Source of the DNA: Saccharibacillus deserti
Lineage (GTDB): Bacteria > Bacillota > Bacilli > Paenibacillales > Paenibacillaceae
Direction: 5' to 3'
Length of the DNA: 64,000 bases
Assembly: GCF_013618475.1 (NCBI RefSeq)
Contig: NZ_JABJVN010000002.1
Span: 62,001-126,000, forward strand
The translations under genes and the position numbers were made by a program. The notes beneath the pieces are model-generated. The model was given only the letters and a program-made list of their open reading frames with translations. It was not told the origin of the DNA and did not search any database. Positions within the stretch are counted from its first letter, which is position 1; every line of letters begins with the position of its first letter. Of this stretch, positions 60,765 to 64,000 are shown one piece after another.

Positions 60765-61370
60765 ATGACGGATAAAAAAAGCTGGCGGGAACGCGTGACC
60801 GATTACGGACGAGACAAATTCGGGGTAGGCGTAGGCAGCGGCGATCCGGCGGCCAAAGCGCAGGCGGAGAACGCGGCGGCACAGCCGATCGACGAAGCGG
60901 AATTGAACAAGCGGATCAAAGGCTACGGCAAAGAATATTCGGACGAATCGTTCTGGGACAAGGTCAAGACGGTCGGCAAAAAGGCAGGCGTCAAAGTCGT
61001 ATACGCCGCGCTGCTGCTGTTCTACACACTCAAGGACGCGGACGTTCCGCCGTGGGCGAAGTCGGTCATTATCGGTGCGCTGGCCTACTTTATCGTTCCG
61101 CTCGATCTGCTGCCCGACTTTATTCCGGTCGTGGGCTTCGCGGACGATTTCGGTACGCTGGTCGCGGCGGTCGCGGTCGTCGCCAAGCTGATCAACGACG
61201 ATACGCGCGGCAAAGCCCGGGCGAAACTGGTGGCTTGGTTCGGCGAGAGCGCGACGCTCGATCTGGGCGAGGTGGAAGCGAAGCTTGCGCCGGTATCGGT
61301 CGACCGCGAAGCGATCGTGAAGGAAGCGGACGCAGCGGAAGCCAAAAGCAAAGGACAGCCGAAACCGTAA
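60765..61370 (+). CDS. YkvA-family (DUF1232) protein
   Basis: A 201-residue protein. The N-terminal 90 residues are polar. The DUF1232 core is AKSVIIGALAYFIVPLDLLP (about 104-123) continuing DFIPVVGFADDFGTLVAAVA, the hallmark of YkvA, with a membrane-associated hairpin. A longer C-terminal section (FGESATLDLGEVEAKLAPVS) is helical. Function unknown. ATG 60765 lies after AAAGGGGAG. It was separated from an overlapping long frame starting in the M50 gene, where the shared frame is out of phase. Confidence 0.85.
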   Translation: MTDKKSWRERVTDYGRDKFGVGVGSGDPAAKAQAENAAAQPIDEAELNKRIKGYGKEYSDESFWDKVKTVGKKAGVKVVYAALLLFYTLKDADVPPWAKSVIIGALAYFIVPLDLLPDFIPVVGFADDFGTLVAAVAVVAKLINDDTRGKARAKLVAWFGESATLDLGEVEAKLAPVSVDREAIVKEADAAEAKSKGQPKP

Positions 61371-61399
61371 TTCGCCGCCCCGAAGGGAGTAGGGGGTAC

Positions 61400-61459
61400 A
61401 TGTCCGAAAAGGCCATCTGGAAGCCGGATTTGACCCGAAAAGAATACCAGGTTGCATAA
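61400..61459 (+). CDS. Possible 19-residue peptide
   Basis: ATG at 61400 follows GGAGTAGGGGG and encodes MSEKAIWKPDLTRKEYQVA before TAA, then a terminator hairpin starts at the stop codon. The compact layout, ribosome binding site then ORF then terminator, is suggestive of a small gene, but 19 codons could arise by chance. Confidence 0.3.
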   Translation: MSEKAIWKPDLTRKEYQVA

Positions 61460-61522
61460 AAAGCAGCGTAGAAGCTCGTTTGGGCCCGATTAGGGGCCGG
61501 AACGGCGGCTGCGCTGCTTTTT
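61458..61522. terminator. Bidirectional terminator with structured loop
   Basis: AAAAAGCAGCG (61458-61468) pairs with CGCTGCTTTTT (61512-61522). The 43-base loop is itself GC-rich with a GGCCC/GGGGCC pairing. It serves the YkvA transcript and the convergent fructokinase gene. Confidence 0.75.
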
Positions 61523-61616
61523 GGGATACGTAAGTTTAATTATACGCGCTGAGCGGGCTGTACGTTGACAAAAAGGCAATCAAGCTGGCGCATGTATCGG
61601 GCTGTTACCCGACCGC

Positions 61617-62489
61617 TCAGCCCTGCGCGGCTTCGATCCCCAGCGCCAGCGACCCGGCCAGCCCGGCGTTGTCGCCGAGTGCCGGCGGCACGATATAGCG
61701 GTCCATGTCGTCCAATACCGCCGAAGCGACGTAGCCGTTCAGGTTCCGCGCAACCTTGGACCGGATCAGCGGGAACAGCTGGCTCTGGTGCATGACGCCT
61801 CCGCCGAGAATGATTTTCTTCGGCGAGAGCAGCAGGATCGCGCCGGTCACGGCTTCGGCCAGATAATGCGCTTCGATCTCCCAAGCCGGGTGGTCTTCCG
61901 GCAGACTGTCGCTGCCTTGTCCCCAGCGCTTGGCAATCGCCGGCCCCGCGGCCATGCCTTCCAGGCAATCGCCGTGATACGGGCACGCGCCTGCGAACGT
62001 GTCGTCCGGATGGCGCCGCATCGGGACATGGCCGCCTTCGGGATGCACCAGTCCGTGTACCCGCCGTCCGCCGACGTATACGCCTACGCCGATTCCGGTG
62101 CCGACCGTGTAATAGACGCAGCTGTCGAGGCCGCGCGCCGCTCCCCAGCGCGCTTCGCCGAAAGCGGCCGCGTTGACGTCGGTATCGAATCCGGCCGGCA
62201 CGTTCAGCTTCTTTTTCAAATGCCCCAGCAGGTCGTAATGGCTCCAACCAGGCTTGGGTGTCGTGGTCACATGGCCGTAAGTATCGCTCTGCGGATCGAG
62301 GTCGAGCGGGCCGAAGGAACCGACGCCCAGCGCTTCGATATTTTTGCCTTCGAAATACTCGGCCGCACGTTCCGTCGTTTCTTCCGGTTTTTCGGTCGGA
62401 AAGCTGACTCGGTCCAGAATCTCTCCGTTTTCACTGCCGATCCCGCAGACGAACTTTGTTCCGCCCGCTTCGATTGCTCCGATGATCAT
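61617..62489 (-). CDS. scrK: ROK-family fructokinase
   Basis: A 290-residue ROK kinase. Nucleotide loop GAIEAGGTKFVCGIGSENG (residues 4-22), GVGSFGPLDLDP (about 59-70), the second loop YYTVGTGIGVGVYVGG (about 125-140) and the fructokinase-type zinc site HPEGGHVPMRRHPDD then CPYHGDCLEGMAAGPAI (about 150-185; His, Cys, His, Cys). These match YdhR/ScrK fructokinases of Bacilli. It phosphorylates fructose from sucrose or mannan breakdown. ATG 62489 has GGGAGG at 8 bases, and upstream ATG codons in the open frame lack support. It is divergent from the beta-mannosidase gene. Confidence 0.9.
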   Translation of the reverse strand: MIIGAIEAGGTKFVCGIGSENGEILDRVSFPTEKPEETTERAAEYFEGKNIEALGVGSFGPLDLDPQSDTYGHVTTTPKPGWSHYDLLGHLKKKLNVPAGFDTDVNAAAFGEARWGAARGLDSCVYYTVGTGIGVGVYVGGRRVHGLVHPEGGHVPMRRHPDDTFAGACPYHGDCLEGMAAGPAIAKRWGQGSDSLPEDHPAWEIEAHYLAEAVTGAILLLSPKKIILGGGVMHQSQLFPLIRSKVARNLNGYVASAVLDDMDRYIVPPALGDNAGLAGSLALGIEAAQG

Positions 62490-62634
62490 GATGGTGTCCT
62501 CCCGCAAATCGTTTTGGTTTGTTGCCGTATCCTTTGTTTTCGATCCTTTATCTATTATACCTGTACCCGTTTCGCGCATTATGCTATTTTATTGAAGAAT
62601 GAGGGAAGCGTTATCTTGAAAGGAGCGTACACAC
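62490..62634. promoter_or_regulatory. Divergent promoter region of fructokinase and beta-mannosidase genes
   Basis: AT-rich 145 bases. A TATAAT on the minus strand near 62554-62559 is a plausible -10 for scrK. AAAGGAG at 62619-62625 is the ribosome binding site of the GH2 gene. No operator was recognised. Confidence 0.4.
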
Positions 62635-64000
62635 ATGAGCGGGAACGGCAGCACAGATAATCACGGGACGGACACGATCGAACTGGGAGGAAGCTGGAGA
62701 ATCAAAGACTTCGCGCCGGGAACGACACCTGCGCAGGAGAACGCGGCGGCGATGCTGGACGACCGGTACTGGATGACCGGCAGCGTGCCGGGCGACGTCC
62801 ACGGCGCGCTGATCGAGCGGCGGGTGATCGAGGACCCGTATTTCGGGCACAACGATCTCAAAAGCCGCTGGATCGAAGAGCGCGAATGGTGGTACCGCCG
62901 CGGGTTCGAATACGGCGGAGCGCTGACGCGGGAACCGGGCGAACGCTTCGAGCTGACGTTCGACGGGCTGGATACGTTCGCGACGGTGTTCGTCAACGGC
63001 CATGAAGTGGGCACGTCGCGCAATATGCTTATGCCGCATACGTTCGACGTCACGCGGGTGATCCGGTCCGGCTGGAACGTGATTGCCGTCCGGTTCGACC
63101 CGCTGCTCCCGCATCATCAGGGCAAAGAGCGGTTCGATTGGTCTTCGTATACGAAAGAACGTCCATGGCTGCGCAAAGCGGCAATGAATTTCGGTTGGGA
63201 CTGGGGCCCGCGCCTCGTCACTGTCGGGATCTGGGGCGGAGTGACGCTGAAGCGGCATCGCCTGGCGAAAATCGAAAGCGTATTCGCCCAAACGCGTTCG
63301 ATCGAAAACGGCGCAGCGAACCTCGCCATCTCGACAGACGTGACGACGTACCGCGGCATGCCCGACGTTCCGCTGACGCTCAGGTTGAGCCTGTCGGACG
63401 AGGACGGGCGCCGCGTGTACGAAGCGGAAGTCGCGGAAGACGGAGCGGATCCAAGCCGCTCCACCGAGACAGGCAGCGCGGCCGGGCACGATCCCGGTTC
63501 GTCCCCGGCCGCCGAATCGGATGTCCGGCCGGAATCCGGCGAACGCCGTCAGGGCGCTTTGTCCGCAAGTCCGGTGACGCCGGGCCGGCGCTCCGCGCTG
63601 CGGCGCCGGGCGGCTTTTCGCACCGAGGCGCTGCTGCCGGACGCCCGGCTGTGGTGGACGCATGATCTAGGGAAGCCGCATCTGTACACGCTGACGGCCG
63701 AACTTTATGCGGGAGACGAGCGAATCCATACCGATACCCAGGCGATAGGCGTGCGCACGATCGAACTGCGGACCGAAGACGAAGAGGGGCGCGCGGCGTT
63801 CCGCTTTTTCCTCAACGGGAAGTTCGTATATGCAAGAGGGGCCAACTGGATTCCCGCGGACAATAGGATCGGCAGCATCCCGGATTCGCGTTACGGCGAA
63901 CTGATCGCGCTGTCGGCGGAATCGGGCATGAACATGCTGCGGATCTGGGGAGGCGGCATTTACGAAAAAGAAATCTTCTACGACGAATGCGATCGGCGCG
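62635..64000 (+). CDS. Glycoside hydrolase family 2 beta-mannosidase, C-terminus beyond window
   Basis: The first 455 residues of a GH2 protein. The N-terminal sugar-binding beta domain is seen as WRIKDFAPGTTPAQEN, SVPGDVHGALIERRVIEDPY (about 50-69), FDWSSYTKERPWLRKAAMNF (about 165-184) and GWDWGPRLVTVGIWGG (about 185-200). The segment AMNFGWDWGPR is a beta-mannosidase signature, and the start of the barrel has RFFLNGKFVYARGANWIPAD (about 392-411) and NMLRIWGGGIYE. It cleaves terminal beta-mannosides from mannan oligosaccharides. About 55 residues (roughly 272-326) are a Ser/Pro/Ala/Arg-rich insertion in the second beta domain that other members lack. Partner fructokinase is divergent. The catalytic acid lies beyond the window. 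Confidence 0.9.
   Translation, partial: MSGNGSTDNHGTDTIELGGSWRIKDFAPGTTPAQENAAAMLDDRYWMTGSVPGDVHGALIERRVIEDPYFGHNDLKSRWIEEREWWYRRGFEYGGALTREPGERFELTFDGLDTFATVFVNGHEVGTSRNMLMPHTFDVTRVIRSGWNVIAVRFDPLLPHHQGKERFDWSSYTKERPWLRKAAMNFGWDWGPRLVTVGIWGGVTLKRHRLAKIESVFAQTRSIENGAANLAISTDVTTYRGMPDVPLTLRLSLSDEDGRRVYEAEVAEDGADPSRSTETGSAAGHDPGSSPAAESDVRPESGERRQGALSASPVTPGRRSALRRRAAFRTEALLPDARLWWTHDLGKPHLYTLTAELYAGDERIHTDTQAIGVRTIELRTEDEEGRAAFRFFLNGKFVYARGANWIPADNRIGSIPDSRYGELIALSAESGMNMLRIWGGGIYEKEIFYDECDRR

Noticed and set aside
60000-61370. A single 456-codon fusion of the M50 and YkvA reading frames
   Set aside because: The first part is out of phase with the M50 gene (HEFGH frame). The YkvA protein has its own ribosome binding site and ATG at 60765.
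1-64000. CRISPR array, insertion sequence, prophage, integron or tRNA genes
   Set aside because: I looked for regularly spaced repeats, transposase DDE-type or recombinase proteins, phage structural genes and tRNA cloverleaf ends, and found none. The only repeats are those listed.

Overview
The window looks like chromosomal DNA from a GC-rich, low-motility-of-elements Firmicute of the Paenibacillaceae type (Paenibacillus or Saccharibacillus-like). This is inferred from the strong AGGAGG-type ribosome binding sites, TTG/GTG starts, lipoproteins with L-A-A-C lipoboxes, an SLH-domain surface protein, a class Ib nrdIEF operon, a TPP-riboswitch thiamine salvage operon and rho-independent terminators after most transcription units. 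The species cannot be fixed from sequence alone. I see no rRNA, tRNA, insertion sequence, prophage or CRISPR array.

Layout. 1-3.8 kb: left-edge FAD monooxygenase, small hypothetical proteins, a lipoprotein and a DadA/ThiO-like amino-acid oxidase. 4.3-8.0 kb: a peptide/nickel-type ABC importer (binding protein plus two permeases) with no ATPase gene. 8.2-9.6 kb: a DHA2-type drug efflux pump. 9.8-19.9 kb: a McrB-like AAA+ ATPase gene, then a relic TetR regulator, a MarR regulator, a YqjM/NamA-type ene-reductase, a cupin and a GNAT protein, and then a tight operon photolyase - M19 dipeptidase - McrC-like DUF2357 PD-(D/E)XK nuclease. The ATPase and nuclease look like the two halves of a type IV restriction-like system split by about 6 kb. 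20-22.5 kb: a secreted GH43 arabinanase under a perfect-consensus cre site. 22.8-26.9 kb: small proteins and tenA-thiM-thiD behind a TPP riboswitch.

27-35.7 kb: a catabolic island with a divergent promoter region. nanE-nanK (N-acetylmannosamine metabolism) lie on the minus strand. On the plus strand are an FAD oxidoreductase, an ion-coupled carboxylate/gluconate-type permease, a HyuA-like hydantoinase/oxoprolinase without a HyuB partner, an HExxH protein resembling ImmA/IrrE zincins, and an RpiR-type regulator. This is the least conventional gene set in the window. 35.7-40.2 kb: a LacI-type ligand-binding protein that lacks its DNA-binding domain but sits behind a LacI-type operator, a PrpE-like phosphatase, and an operon of cyclophilin lipoprotein, CxxxCxxC protein and DUF3153-like lipoprotein, then an AIM24 protein.

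40.4-46.7 kb: two large secreted proteins (a YcdB-like/SLH protein and a 1,135-residue subtilase with an Ala/Glu-rich insert). 46.8-51.7 kb: a quinone-oxidoreductase-like MDR protein and nrdIEF with a sigma-A promoter flanked by two candidate NrdR boxes. 52-57.6 kb: GNAT, GpmA, a lipoprotein, a hypothetical protein, and an ECF sigma factor with its DUF4179 partner. 57.8-64 kb: a two-domain methyltransferase, an M50-like protease, a YkvA protein, a ROK fructokinase and the start of a GH2 beta-mannosidase that runs off the right edge.

Many coding starts were placed downstream of the longest open frame because a ribosome binding site and the family's usual N-terminus agree on the inner start.
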